A stretch of 64,000 bases of DNA from Gloeopeniophorella convolvens (lineage: Eukaryota; Basidiomycota; Agaricomycetes; Russulales), in contig WTXD01000052.1 in NCBI GenBank assembly GCA_022496205.1, positions 62,001-126,000 of the forward strand, written 5' to 3'. Numbering within the stretch: position 1 is the first letter of the stretch; each line of letters opens with the position of its first letter. Below the pieces are notes generated by a model, which saw only the letters and a program-made list of their open reading frames with translations, did no database searches and was not told where the DNA came from. Shown here in pieces: positions 54,454 through 64,000 of this stretch. The position numbers were made by a program, and so were the translations under genes.

Positions 54454-55677
54454 TCTTATTCGCGCGCGCGGCTTTCTCGCGCTCCTCCTCGTTCGTGTGC
54501 TTGACCGTCGCGCGCGCCGCGACGATCGCGCCGACCAGCGTGTCGAACAGCTGCGCGATGCCTGCGCACGCGCGCGTCAGCAACCGTAAGTACATGCACA
54601 CCAAGGGGTGTTTGGGTCGGTCAAGTTAGACTACACATCCCAAATGTACCTTTAAGGACTCTGACTACGCACGCACGCACCTGAGTCGTCCTTCGCGGAC
54701 ACCTCAAATAGCTCTATGCCCTTCGCGAGGCCCCACCCGCGCTCGCCAGCGCGGTCCGCCTCCGCGTCCTCCACCACGCTGTACCCGCCCGCGTTCTGCC
54801 CGGGCCAGGTGCCGGGCAGCACCCTGCTTTCGCCCCACGCCGGCATCGCGACCCGCGCGCCCGCGTGCGCGCTCTTGGCGCTGCCGAGCAGCGCGTCTGC
54901 GCTGCTCGGGCTATCGGGCGGCGCGGACGGCGGCGAGGGGTGGCTCGGCGCGAACAACGTGAAGCGCGGCAGGATGTAACCATACACAGCGAAGCCGCTG
55001 ATCGGCGCGGGCGGCGAGAACCAGTGGTGCAGCGAGGTACGCGCGCGGTCGGGCGAGACTTGTCGGCGCGGCGCGAGGTCTGCCTTGGCGCCGACGATGT
55101 AGATGATCAGCTCGGCAGCGCAATTCTTCCTGAGCTCTGTGCGTACGGGGCGGGGCGGGGCAAGGCAGGGCGGGTCAGCGCCGGGGTCGCCTGGAGACGG
55201 GTGGGGAGGGGGCGGCGCACCTTCGAGCCAGCCGCGGACACCCTCGAACGAGGCTTGGTTCGTGATATCGTACAGCAGCAGCGCGGCGTTCGCGCCGCGA
55301 TAATACATCGGGGCCTGCGCACGCGCCCACGTCGGCACGGGATCAGTGCGGGTGCCCCGCGCGCAGCACGCACCATGCGGCGGAAGCGCTCCCAGCCAGA
55401 AGTGTCCCAGAGCTGGAGGCAGACTTTGACGCCGCCGACGGAGACCTCCTTGGTGACGAAGAAGGCACCGGCGGTGGAGGTGGTGTTCTTGGGGCCGAAC
55501 TTGCCCTGGGTATAGCGCCGGAGGAGGCTGGTCTTGCCTACGCCTGCGAGGGAGGAGGGGGTGAGCGGCTCGCGCGGGACGGGTAGGAGGCGGGAGAGGG
55601 GGCGGACCGGTGTTGCCCATGACCACGATTTTAGCGTCGATACCGAGTTCGTACCTGGACTGCCCGTAGGGGTCCAT
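54398..55677 (-). CDS. Diverged Rab-like GTPase copy (Rab B), prenylation tail lost
   Basis: Second copy of the Rab A gene, with five exons whose splice sites and frame are all preserved. The first ATG of Rab A (MAAYPR) is mutated (ATA), so it starts [21 protein letters not shown]1 [19 protein letters not shown] is intact. G3 reads WDTSGWERFRRM, the catalytic Gln being Trp. G4 VGAKADL and G5 SAKDDS match copy A. The Pro/Ser-rich insertion is shorter. At the end about 60 bases and the CC tail are missing; the frame reads EEEREKAARANKNDTDVSYL, then either a short tail to a stop at 54398, or into the coiled-coil frame if 22 bases are skipped. Hydrolysis is probably impaired and membrane anchoring by prenylation is not expected. 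It could be a gene under change or a young pseudogene. Confidence 0.6.
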
Positions 55678-55775
55678 GCGGGGGTAGGAGGCTATGGGCG
55701 TCGCGTGTTGGAAAAGAGGGGACGCGCCTGGGTCGTGCAGGAGAGACGATGAGGGAGAGAGAGCAACGGCAGCTC
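54455..55775 (-). repeat. Duplicated block 1, copy B (Rab gene)
   Basis: Matches 46345-47790 in the same orientation, including introns and about 90 bases of 5' flank. The fourth intron is about twice as long here because of AT-rich extra sequence (about 54610-54670). Confidence 0.8.
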
Positions 55776-56704
55776 GTTGGACGGTGTTTCCCTAGTGCTG
55801 CGTTGCCCAGTTACTTGTTTAGGACGGCCACTGTCAAACCTGCAGGCTGCCATTGTCCACGTTGAACGGCCATCGTCCACTGGACTGGCACAAGGCAGTT
55901 GTGCGATTCGGATCACATGACAGGACGCATCCTTGACGATATGCGCGCGGTTCTGAATGCTCCGACGCTCCGACCTCTCCCTCTCTCCAATACCCATCAG
56001 AACTGCATAAATTGAGAGCAATGAATTAGCTATATCGGAGCCCAGGGGCAGCACCGGTGCGCGCACCCTGCACCGGCTCGCGAGCGTCCGTCAAATAACC
56101 TCCGCACGCACGGCAACGCCGTGCGCATCCCAGATATCGCGCTCTACCGCGCTTCCCTGCCGCCGTTGTGGAGCGTTCGACGGTCTTCTGCCGCGGCGGA
56201 GAGCTGGTTTAGGCAGGGCGTTCCCTGCAGTGTGCGTGTGGGCGCCCGGTATCAGGCAAATAGCCTCAGGGAATGCTGCGTCCGACGCGTGCGCGCTGTC
56301 GGCACTGACGGCTGTAGGCAGAGTTTGCCGTTTCCTGCATCATGTAAGTATGTACTGGCAGAGTCGGACGAGTGCCGGAGGAAGGAGTAGGCCGCGCGCC
56401 TCGATGAGTACCCGACCGCCTGAGCAAGTGCCTGTCCTCCCAGAAGCCAGTACTTAATAGAGCGCCAGACGGCCGAAGCAGAAATGGCGCCGAGAACGCT
56501 GCAGAAGTAGGCAGACGAGTGAACCGGAACTTCCTGAGGTCGACCAGTGGCGCTGACACGGAATACAGACACGCGCCAGCTGCGCCACGCACCGCGACTT
56601 TAATGCGCCCCCCACATCGAAAGCGACTGTGACACCCCACAGCCTGCACCTGCACGGCGCATTTTCCACCTTCATACACGCCCCAGTCACGGCTACGGTA
56701 CATC
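55678..56704. other. Intergenic between bystin 3' end and Rab B
   Basis: No supported gene. The first 100 bases are the copied Rab 5' flank; from 56088 on it is the right copy of the direct repeat. Confidence 0.5.
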
Positions 56705-56985
56705 CTACGACATATCCATCGCCTCACCCTCGCCCGCGCGCTCCTCCCCGCGCGCGCCGACCGCGCCCAACTCGCGCCTGATCTCCGGCCCGATCTGCAC
56801 ATGCACATGCAGCCGGAGCACCTCGCGCAGCGCGTCCTTCTGCTCGGGCGCGAGATGCGCGGCGTAGCGCTGGGCGAGCACGAGCAGCGCCTGGTGCCAC
56901 AGCACGGGGAGCGCGCCGGGCGCGTGCGCGTGCGCGAGGCGCACAAAGTGCGCGACGAGCGCGTCGAGGACCTTGTACGGCAGCG
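56088..56985. repeat. Duplicated block 2, right copy (direct repeat)
   Basis: Matches 52361-53295 in the same orientation. This copy runs on into the intact bystin gene, so it is probably the source. Confidence 0.8.
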
Positions 56986-58559
56986 CGTGCTTCTTGTCGA
57001 GGAGCACGCGGATGAAGAGCGACGTCGGGCCTGCGCGGGCGGACGTGGGGGCGTCAGCGTGCCGTTGTGCGCGGGAGGAAGGGGCGCGGCGCACCGGAGT
57101 AGGGCATCGCGGCGAGGCGGATGAGCGCTGCGGACGAGTGCAGGAGCGGGACTTTGACCTTGGCGAGCACGGACGCGACGATCGCGGCCTCCTTGAGCGA
57201 GCAGCCGCCCTGCCACACAACAGCATCAGCACCGTCTCTGCACACACACGCGCGCACACACAACGGCGCACGCACGTCGAGCAGCGGGAACACGACGCCC
57301 TTGAAGAACGCCGCGGGCTTGTACAGCGCGCGCTTGAGCGCCTCGTACAGGTGCGGGCTGAGCCTGCGCGCGTCGCGCTTCCCCGCGGGCGCCTCGAGGT
57401 CCGCGCGCACGAGCGGGAGCAGCACGCCTTCGAGGAAGACGCGCGCCTGCGGCGGCTTCATGTTCGAGATGAAGATGCGCGTCGCGGCGTGCGCGGCGTG
57501 CGGCGACCAGCGCTCGGGCGCGGTGAGCGCGAGCAGGCGCGCCCATGCGGGCAGCGAGGGGATGATCTTGAGCGGCTTGGGCAGCGGGCCCGCGCGGTAG
57601 CTGCGCAGGAGCTCGCCGACCCTGTGGGTGCCGGTGAGCGGGCGTCAGGTGGGCGCGGCGCGGGGGAGCAAGCGGGCGGCGCACTTGATGTACACTTCGA
57701 CGACCTTGGGGTCGAGCCCTGCTGCGGGGTCGGGCGCCCCGTCGTCGTCCTCTAATCAACAGGGCCAAGTGAGCGCGCGGATCCGAAACACAACCCGCGC
57801 TGCCGGACGTGCAGCATGCATGCCGCGCAACGTTTTAAGCTTTTTTTTTTTTATGGGCGCAAGCGCGGGCGCGGGACATGGACATCGATCGGACGGACGG
57901 ACGGCGTACGTACGCTCGTCTGCGGCGCGGATGACGGCGGCCGGGCTTGGGCCCTGGCCGGCGTCGAGCTTGGCAAAGATGAGGTCCGCGAGGGTCTTGC
58001 GCGCGCCGGCGCCGGGCGGGTGCAGCGCGTCGAGCGCCTGGATGTCGCCCGCGTCGATCTCCTGCGCGGCACACACGGGTTCAGCGAGCAAGGGGGGCAG
58101 GGCGGGAGGGGGCACGCACGAGCTCGCGCTCCTCGTCCGAGCCCGAAAAGCCGTGTGCTTCCTCGTCGTCCTCGTCGTCCTCATCGTCCTGCTCGGGATC
58201 GCGGGCGCGCGGGCGCGTATACTCGTCCTCGAGCACGTCGTCGTCGTCGTCTGCGTCTGCGGCATCGCCGAGCTCGTCCTGCTGGTCGCGCGCGAGCTCG
58301 AAGATGCGGCGGGACGTCTTGGGGTCGAGGATGGCCTAGCGCGGGCGTTATCGCTATCAGCGGCGGCGGCGGAAGAACGGGGTGCGGGCGCCGGGCGCAC
58401 CTCGGAGGGGTTGTCGTCGTCGGGGCGGGCAAGGCGGGGCTTTTTGCGTCTGCCGGGGGTGGAGACGGAGCCGTACTTTGCGAGAACATCGTCCGCGGCG
58501 ATGTCCTGGTGGAGGGGGTCGTGGCGAGGCTTGCCGGGGTGCTTGGGCGCGCGAGGCAT
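56705..58559 (-). CDS. ENP1: Bystin (Enp1), 40S ribosome biogenesis factor
   Basis: Nucleolar factor for 20S pre-rRNA processing and 40S export. About seven exons, roughly 450 residues. It starts [20 protein letters not shown], then [20 protein letters not shown]. An acidic region ([20 protein letters not shown]) precedes [17 protein letters not shown] and [20 protein letters not shown]. The conserved bystin core has [98 protein letters not shown] and [20 protein letters not shown], ending EAMDMS. One intron (about 57756-57916) is unusually long for this locus and holds a T12-type run. It shares a 213-base divergent promoter with the UDP-xylose synthase gene. Confidence 0.93.
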
Positions 58560-58772
58560 CGTCGGCGGGAGTCACTAGTCACTAGTCAGAGCAGGCGTGC
58601 GATTGACGGCCAAAATGGTGCTAAATTGACGCTAAATTTAGGTGAATAATTTACGTCTTATCAGCGCAGAGTCTGATTGGGTGACAGAGGCACGCGGATG
58701 TGGCAATGCGATGGCGGGATTTGGACAGAGACAGCGCCAGAGCGAAATTTGAAGCGGGTTAAAGGAAACGCG

Positions 58773-60383
58773 ATGGGCGATCGACAGACGCTGTCGACTT
58801 TGCTGACCTCTCTGCCACCGTCCGACATTCCGCTCAGGATGAGCCACTCGGCCGTGCAGCCCATCCGCACCCTCGACAAGAACGGCGTCGAGATCTCCTC
58901 CGTCGGCTTCCAGCGTTTCGGCTTTGACTGCGAGGTGCCCCTCGACGTCGTCCGCTCCCTCTACCTCCGCCCCCACTATGTCATCACCGCCCGCGATGGC
59001 GACGCCCTCGACACCCGCGAGGACGACGAGCACGCCCGCTTCACCGGCGGCCATTCCGCCTACCAGTCCAAATCGATCTACCACCCGCTCTCCCAGTCCA
59101 TCTCCTACACCACCCTCTCCCGCTTCCCCCCCGTCAAGCTCCTCCCGCCCTCCGCCCGCAAGCGCGTCCTCGTCACCGGCGGCGCCGGCTTTGTCGGCTC
59201 CCACCTCGTCGACCGCCTCATGCTCCTCGGCCACGACGTCACCGTGCTCGACAACTTTTTCACAGGCTCCAAGACCTCCGTCTCCCACTGGGTCGGCCAC
59301 CCCAACTTTGAGATGGTCCGCCACGACGTCGTCGAGCCCTTCATGATCGAGTGCGACCGTGCGTGCCCGCGCTCCTCACCGTGCGCCTACCTGACCCTCA
59401 CGCCCCCCCGATAGAGATCTACCACCTCGCATGCCCCGCCTCGCCCGTGCACTACCAGTTCAACGCCGTCAAGACCATCAAGACGTCCTTCCAGGGCACC
59501 CTCAACATGCTCGGCCTCGCCAAGCGCACAAAAGCCCGCTTCCTCCTCACCAGCACGTCCGGTGCGTGCCCGCGGCCACGCGCCGGCTGACATAATGTAC
59601 CCTATCTCCGCCGCTGACGCTGACGCCCGCCTCCGCAGAGGTGTACGGCGACCCCGAGGTGCACCCGCAGCCCGAGGACTAGTGAGTTCGCGCCCGTGCG
59701 TGCGTGCGGTACCGGCGCTGATGCATGCGCGGCGCAGCTGGGGCCACGTCAACCCGATCGGCCCGCGCGCGTGCTACGACGAGGGCAAGCGCGTCGCCGA
59801 GACGCTCACCTACGGCTTCCACAACCAAGACGGCGTCGACGTGCGCGTCGCGCGCATCTTCAACACCTACGGCCCGCGCAGTGCGTGCCCGCCCCCTCCT
59901 TTCCTCACTCCAGGCGGCGTCCGCTGACACCTCCGGGCCGCAGTGAACCCGTACGACGGGCGCGTCGTGTCCAACTTTATCGTGCAGGCGCTGCGCGGCG
60001 AAGACCTGACCGTCTACGGCGACGGCTCGCAGACGCGCTCGTTCCAGTACATCCACGACCTCGTCGACGGGCTGATCGCGCTCATGAACTCGGACGAGAC
60101 GCGGCCCGTGAACCTCGGCAACGGCGACGAGTTCACGATCCGCGCGTTCGCCGAGCTCGTGAGCGACATCGTCGCCGACGTGCAGCGCGCGGACGGCGCC
60201 GAGGCGCCCAAGCGCGTCGGCGTCGTGCACGAGGGCCTGCCGAAGGACGACCCGCAGAAGCGCCGGCCCGACACGACGCGCGCGCGCGAGGTGCTGCAGT
60301 GGCAGCCGCGCTGGACCGTGCGCATGGGGCTCGAGGAGATGGTGCGCTACTACAAGGCCAAGATGGCCGAGGGCAGCCTCTGA
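58773..60383 (+). CDS. UXS1: UDP-glucuronic acid decarboxylase (UDP-xylose synthase)
   Basis: SDR-type enzyme converting UDP-glucuronate to UDP-xylose for glycan synthesis; predicted cytosolic, since no membrane segment is seen. Five or six exons, about 440 residues. Start at 58773 ([11 protein letters not shown]) chosen over an upstream in-frame ATG at 58677 with atypical sequence. An N-terminal extension of about 125 residues precedes [20 protein letters not shown], the NAD-binding motif. Others are [71 protein letters not shown] with the catalytic Tyr-x3-Lys, [20 protein letters not shown], and [20 protein letters not shown]. The C-terminus is [16 protein letters not shown]. All catalytic residues are present. 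Confidence 0.95.
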
Positions 60384-60636
60384 GCGGGCGCGACTGCACA
60401 CTCCCCCCGTTTTCTGTAGATACGCAGATCGGACGCTGTGAAATGGCCGGTAGTTCAGACTAGATACACACAAAAATCCAGGACAGTGGCGTTTGGTGGG
60501 CTGCACGTGCGATCCGACGCTGGCTCTGATTCTGGGTTCCGGGGTGTGCATGCATGGGTACTACAGACGGGACAGACATACGGGGGTACCGGGAGGTACA
60601 AAACGGCGCTCTAGGGTCTATATATGTCGACGCAAC

Positions 60637-62305
60637 TCACGCGTCGTCATCGCCGCGCGGGCTGAGACCCGCAACAAACTCGGCGACGGCGCTCCAGTAC
60701 CCGGGCTGCACGCACGTGTCGTCTGCGCCGCCAGCCTCAGCACACAACACACGACGCACAGAACAGCACGCGACTCACTGTGCGTCCCCGCGCCAAACTC
60801 GACGTACGCGTTCGCGCCGTCCTCGACGCGCCGCGGCGCCGCCTTGGGGTCGTCCGGCGGCATCCCGGGGTCCGCCTCCCCCTTCTCCTTCTCCGCGGCG
60901 GCCTTTTTTGGGGAGGCGGAGGCGGCGCCGCGCGCGCGCACGAGCGCCCAGAGCTCGCGCATCTGCGCGCGCGGGACGACCTCGTCGCGCGCGCCGCCGA
61001 GCATCAGCACGCGCATCGCGGGCGGGAGCTTGGGTGCCTGCGCGCGCACGTCAGACGAGCTGGGACAAGGGGAAGGGGAAGGGGGGCGCACCTTGAGGTG
61101 GGACTCCCACTTCTGGTGGCAGAGGAACGCGAGCGGGCCGAGCCACGGCATCGCGCTGGGGATGAGCCGCGGGAGGGACATGAATGTGTTCTCGAGGATG
61201 AGCGCGGTGATCTGCGCGGCGCCGGTGATAGGTGATAGGTGGGCGTTAGTGTTAGTACTGGTGGTAGGGACGCACGGACCGCGTGTGGGTTGCGGTAGGC
61301 CAGGTCGATCGCGACGGCGCCGCCGATGGACTGGCCGTACAGGATCTAAACAGGCGCGCAGGTCAGGGAGTGCGGGCAGCGGGCGAGCGGGCGGGCGAGA
61401 GGCGCGTGCGTACGACGGGCGTCTTGGCGAGCGCCGGGTGCGCGTGGACGTAGTCGAGCACCGTCTGCGCGTCGATCTGCAGCCCTGCAAAAGCACGCGT
61501 GCGCGCGCGTCAGGCCATGTGCGCGCCACACGGGGATGCGCGCTACGCACCCTTCTCGGACGGCGTGCCCTCCGAGTGGCCGTACCTGTGCGCGCGCGTG
61601 GGGGTGCGGTAAGGGTAGGGTGAGGGAGGGCGGCGCGCGGCACGCACCCGCGGTACGAGAGCATGAGCACGTTGCAGCGCATCTTGCCAAAGAAGATCTT
61701 GCCGAGCGGGATGCGGTGCCCGTGGTTGCCCCCGTTCCCGTGGAACATGAGCACCGTCGGGCGCGTCGCCGCGAACTGCGCACCCCCATCGCTCAGCACA
61801 CGCGCGCGGTCCGGACACATACACCGCGCGCACCTCCTCGTCGTCGTCGCCGTCCCACGGCACGGCCGTCTCGCCCATGTTGAGCACGCGGCGCTGCAGC
61901 AGCAGGAACGCCCTGATCTTGACGCCGTCGGGCGTCGTGAGCGCCAGGTCCGTGTACGGGATCGAAAAGTCGCTCGGCACGGGCACGTCTGCGCCACGCC
62001 TGTCAGCACCGCACTCACGCCTGCAGGGCGGCACGCACTCTCGCGCGCGCCGGCGGGGAACGCGCTTGGGTAGATGAGGAAGTTCTGCCCGTAGTAGAGC
62101 AGGCCCATGCCTGCGGTGCGGAGCGCGGGCGGAACGGCACACAGTCAGCGGCTGTGCGGCTGCATGTGTGTGTGTGCGCACCTAGCGTGCCCAGTCCTGC
62201 GGCCGTCGCGGCCGTGCCCTGCAGCGCCAGTCAGCACGCGGACGAGGTGCTGCGTGCGTGACGCACCTTTGCAAAGGTCTCCAAGCTCGGGATGAGGTTC
62301 GACAT
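60637..62305 (-). CDS. Alpha/beta hydrolase, BEM46/ABHD13-like
   Basis: Membrane-associated serine hydrolase of the BEM46 group, which is linked in fungi to cell shape and hyphal development; substrate unknown. About ten short exons, roughly 370 residues. It starts MSNLIPSLETFAK, then GLLYYGQNFLIYPSAFP, SDFSIPYTDLALTTPDGVKI and RAFLLLQRRVLNMGETAVPW. TVLMFHGNGGNHGHRIPLG gives the oxyanion HGxGG, NVLMLSYRGYGHSEGTPSEK follows, and ILYGQSIGGAVAIDLAYRNP holds the nucleophile Ser. ITALILENTFMSLPRLIPSA and VLMLGGARDEVVPRAQM hold the acid, and FGAGTHDDTCVQPGY the His. The insert between acid and His (KKAAAEKEKGEADPGMPPDD) is longer than usual. Upstream frame from 62494 is not favoured as the start. 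Confidence 0.88.
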
Positions 62306-62954
62306 GCTGCGGCGCTTGCGCGGCGTCTGGGGGGTGTGAGGGGAGGGGGGAGAGGAGGCGCAGAGGCGGGGGTGCGGTGAGTGCGCGGGGGAAGAGGAGG
62401 AGCGGGCGCGGGCTGGGTCGCGGCCGAGGAACGCTCTGGCCAGGGCGCGGCGCACGCGGGCCGGGGGGCTTGGTTCAATTATAGCGCCGCACACTGATCC
62501 TACCTTCCAACAGCTCCAACTTCATCATCATCATCATGGCGATCTGGCTGGGCTGGTCCGTTACGTGTGTGCTTACTCGGGAACTTCTAGACTCGCTAGG
62601 CTTTGCGGATGGGGCCAGGGTTGTTCGTCTTCACGGGCACACCTAGACAGCTCTGAATCGCTCTCGTACACACGCCCGCCAGCTTCTGCGGTGGAGGGGT
62701 ATCATTCACATGTCCAAGGGTCCCTCCTTCCATCTCTCGCGCGGTCCCATGGCGACACAGTCTCCCTAGTACATACAGCACCCTTCTTTGGCTACACCTA
62801 AGAATATACTCTATGGTCGCCATGCGTCTCGGCGCGTTCCCTGGCCTTCTTGCGACGCCTCCACAACGCTCAGACGGCATGTGAACTGGTATCTATATTC
62901 CAACGGCTGCGCTGTGCTGCGGCCGTCACGACCTCCAGCACCTGCGCCGGTGCA
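62306..62954. other. Intergenic between BEM46-like start and DM9 3' end
   Basis: 649 bases with no supported gene. A small CAT/ATC run (62525-62540) lies in it. Confidence 0.45.
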
Positions 62955-63624
62955 TCAGCATGCAATCACACACGGGGCCCGCACGACGACTGGCACCCAC
63001 AAGATCTCGTAGTCGTCCCTGACGACGTGCTCCCTGCCGCCAAACGCCACGTTGCAGCCGCCCTGCAAAACACCCTCAGTCCGCCACGCAGCAGGCCCGC
63101 GCACGCCGCACGACACGCACCAGATGCTCGCCCGTCTTCCCTGGGACGCGCACCCCATCCACAACCGCAAGCGCATGATACAGCCGCGCGCCGCTGCTCT
63201 CGTACCCGCCCTCCACCGGCCGGCGCCCCGGCGGGACGCGCCCGCGCGCAGTGCGCACCCACTCCATGCGCGCCGGCACGAACACGAGCAGGTCGAACCG
63301 CCCGCGGTGCACGACCTCGCGCCCGCCGAACGGCACGCGGCACGCGCCGGGCAGGTGCGGCGCGACCTTGCACGGGTGCACCGCGCCGGGCAGCAGCGCG
63401 GACGCGAGGAACACCGGCGCGCGCCCGTCCGCGTCGACGCAGGGCGGCGCGCCTGTCTGCTCGGGGCCGGGCAGTGGCGTGAGCGTGTCGAGCGGGAGGC
63501 GGTAGCCCGAGGGCGGCGGGGGTGGCGCGGGGCGCGTGTATGCGGGCGGCGGCTCGTCGTACCGCGGCGCGTCGGACTTGGCGTCGCGTTTCTCGTCGTC
63601 GCGTTTTTCGGATGGGGACATCAT
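62955..63624 (-). CDS. DM9/DUF3421-domain protein
   Basis: Two exons, about 200 residues. It starts MMSPSEKRDDEKRDAKSDAP, charged, then a Pro-rich linker (PPPAYTRPAPPPPPSGYRL). The DM9-type repeats follow: FLASALLPGAVHPCKVAPHL with VPFGGREVVHRGRFDLLVF, then RRPVEGGYESSGARLYHALA, VVDGVRVPGKTGEHL, and after the intron GGCNVAFGGREHVVRDDYEI with LWV. The pattern G(A)VxPxKV...GG.E...YE(L/I)LV is that of DUF3421/DM9, a small beta-prism-like fold, with mannose binding reported for some animal members. Function in fungi is not known to me. The last residues (PVVVRAPCVIAC) are atypical, and the real stop could lie in a further exon. Confidence 0.75.
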
Positions 63625-64000
63625 CGTGGTGTGCGTTATCTGTGTGGCGGGGCTTGGGTTGTGCGGGCTGGTTATGCTCCGCTGCTTCTCCTTCTCCTTA
63701 TATACAGCGCGCTAGCGCTCGGGGCTTCCGCCGGCACCGCCGCAGGGTCCAGGGATGTTCATTGTTCGGTGGTGGGATCTCGCACTGCCTTTGGTGGTAG
63801 TACCCACAGCGCTCGACCCTGATGTCCAGGTGGAAGGGACTCTCTGTTATTGAGGTCTGCTGATGCTCAAGGCTGACGCAGGGCGGGGCCGGATGCTGTG
63901 CACCTTCTGCCGCCGCTTCTTGCTCTTACCTCAGGATCCGGCTCGCGCCTCTCGCTCAGGTCAACGACCCATGCGCGGGACGATGAGCGACCCACCGGCT
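63625..64000. other. Right window edge, upstream of the DM9 gene
   Basis: 376 bases, promoter side of the DM9 protein gene; TATATACAGC near 63699 could be its TATA-like element. No other gene recognised. Confidence 0.4.

Noticed and set aside
1..64000. CRISPR arrays, insertion sequences, integrase att sites, prokaryotic operons
   Set aside because: The window is intron-rich nuclear fungal DNA; no regularly spaced repeats or transposase motifs were seen.

Overview
The window is nuclear DNA from a filamentous basidiomycete, most likely an Agaricomycete. Almost every gene is cut by many 45-70 base introns with GTRNGT/GTGCGT-type donors. The proteins are fungal: complex I NDUFA12, CCR4-NOT NOT3/5, Bem1 scaffold, Mrc1/claspin, uL3, eS7, bystin and UDP-xylose synthase. 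A cytochrome b5-acyl-CoA dehydrogenase fusion and a tandem P450 array also fit. No prokaryotic, plasmid, CRISPR or intact transposon signal was seen.

Left third (1-19.5 kb, moderate GC). In order: a doubtful partial gene at the edge, NDUFA12 (+), an L-2-hydroxyglutarate dehydrogenase-like FAD oxidoreductase (-), a secreted GH88/GH105-type glycosidase (+), a cytochrome b5-acyl-CoA dehydrogenase ending in the PTS1-like tripeptide ARL (+), and three tandem P450s (+) at almost constant 3.2 kb spacing. This part looks accessory and metabolic.

Middle (19.9-45.1 kb, strongly GC-rich). Mostly housekeeping: mitochondrial bL12m (+), NOT3/5 (-), Bem1-like SH3-PX-PB1 scaffold (+), a gene-poor 3.3 kb stretch, a second GH88/GH105-type glycosidase (+) paralogous to the one at 4.3 kb, a basic nuclear-like hypothetical (-), a doubtful small gene (+), Mrc1/claspin (-), uL3 (+), a mitochondrial PPR-like protein (+) and an AMMECR1-domain protein (-). 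The Mrc1 promoter carries four exact MluI cell-cycle boxes within 53 bases.

Right part (46.3-64 kb). An atypical Rab GTPase (-), eS7 (-), a CNS1/TTC4-type TPR co-chaperone (-), a secreted protein of unknown function (-), then a rearranged segment. That segment holds a broken copy of the bystin 3' end, the tail of an NCS1-type permease, a coiled-coil ORF and a diverged second Rab copy. It is bracketed by about 0.9 kb direct repeats, the second of which leads into intact bystin (-). After it come UDP-glucuronate decarboxylase (+), a BEM46-type alpha/beta hydrolase (-) and a DM9/DUF3421 protein (-).

The most unusual items are the second Rab copy (catalytic Gln to Trp, prenylation tail lost, reading into a coiled coil through a 22-base intron-like gap), the rearrangement around it, the Mrc1 MCB cluster, the P450 array beside the peroxisomal-looking b5-ACAD, and the two glycosidase paralogues with different intron number and base composition. 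Gene models were built by hand from splice signals and protein conservation. Exon edges marked as uncertain should be treated as such.
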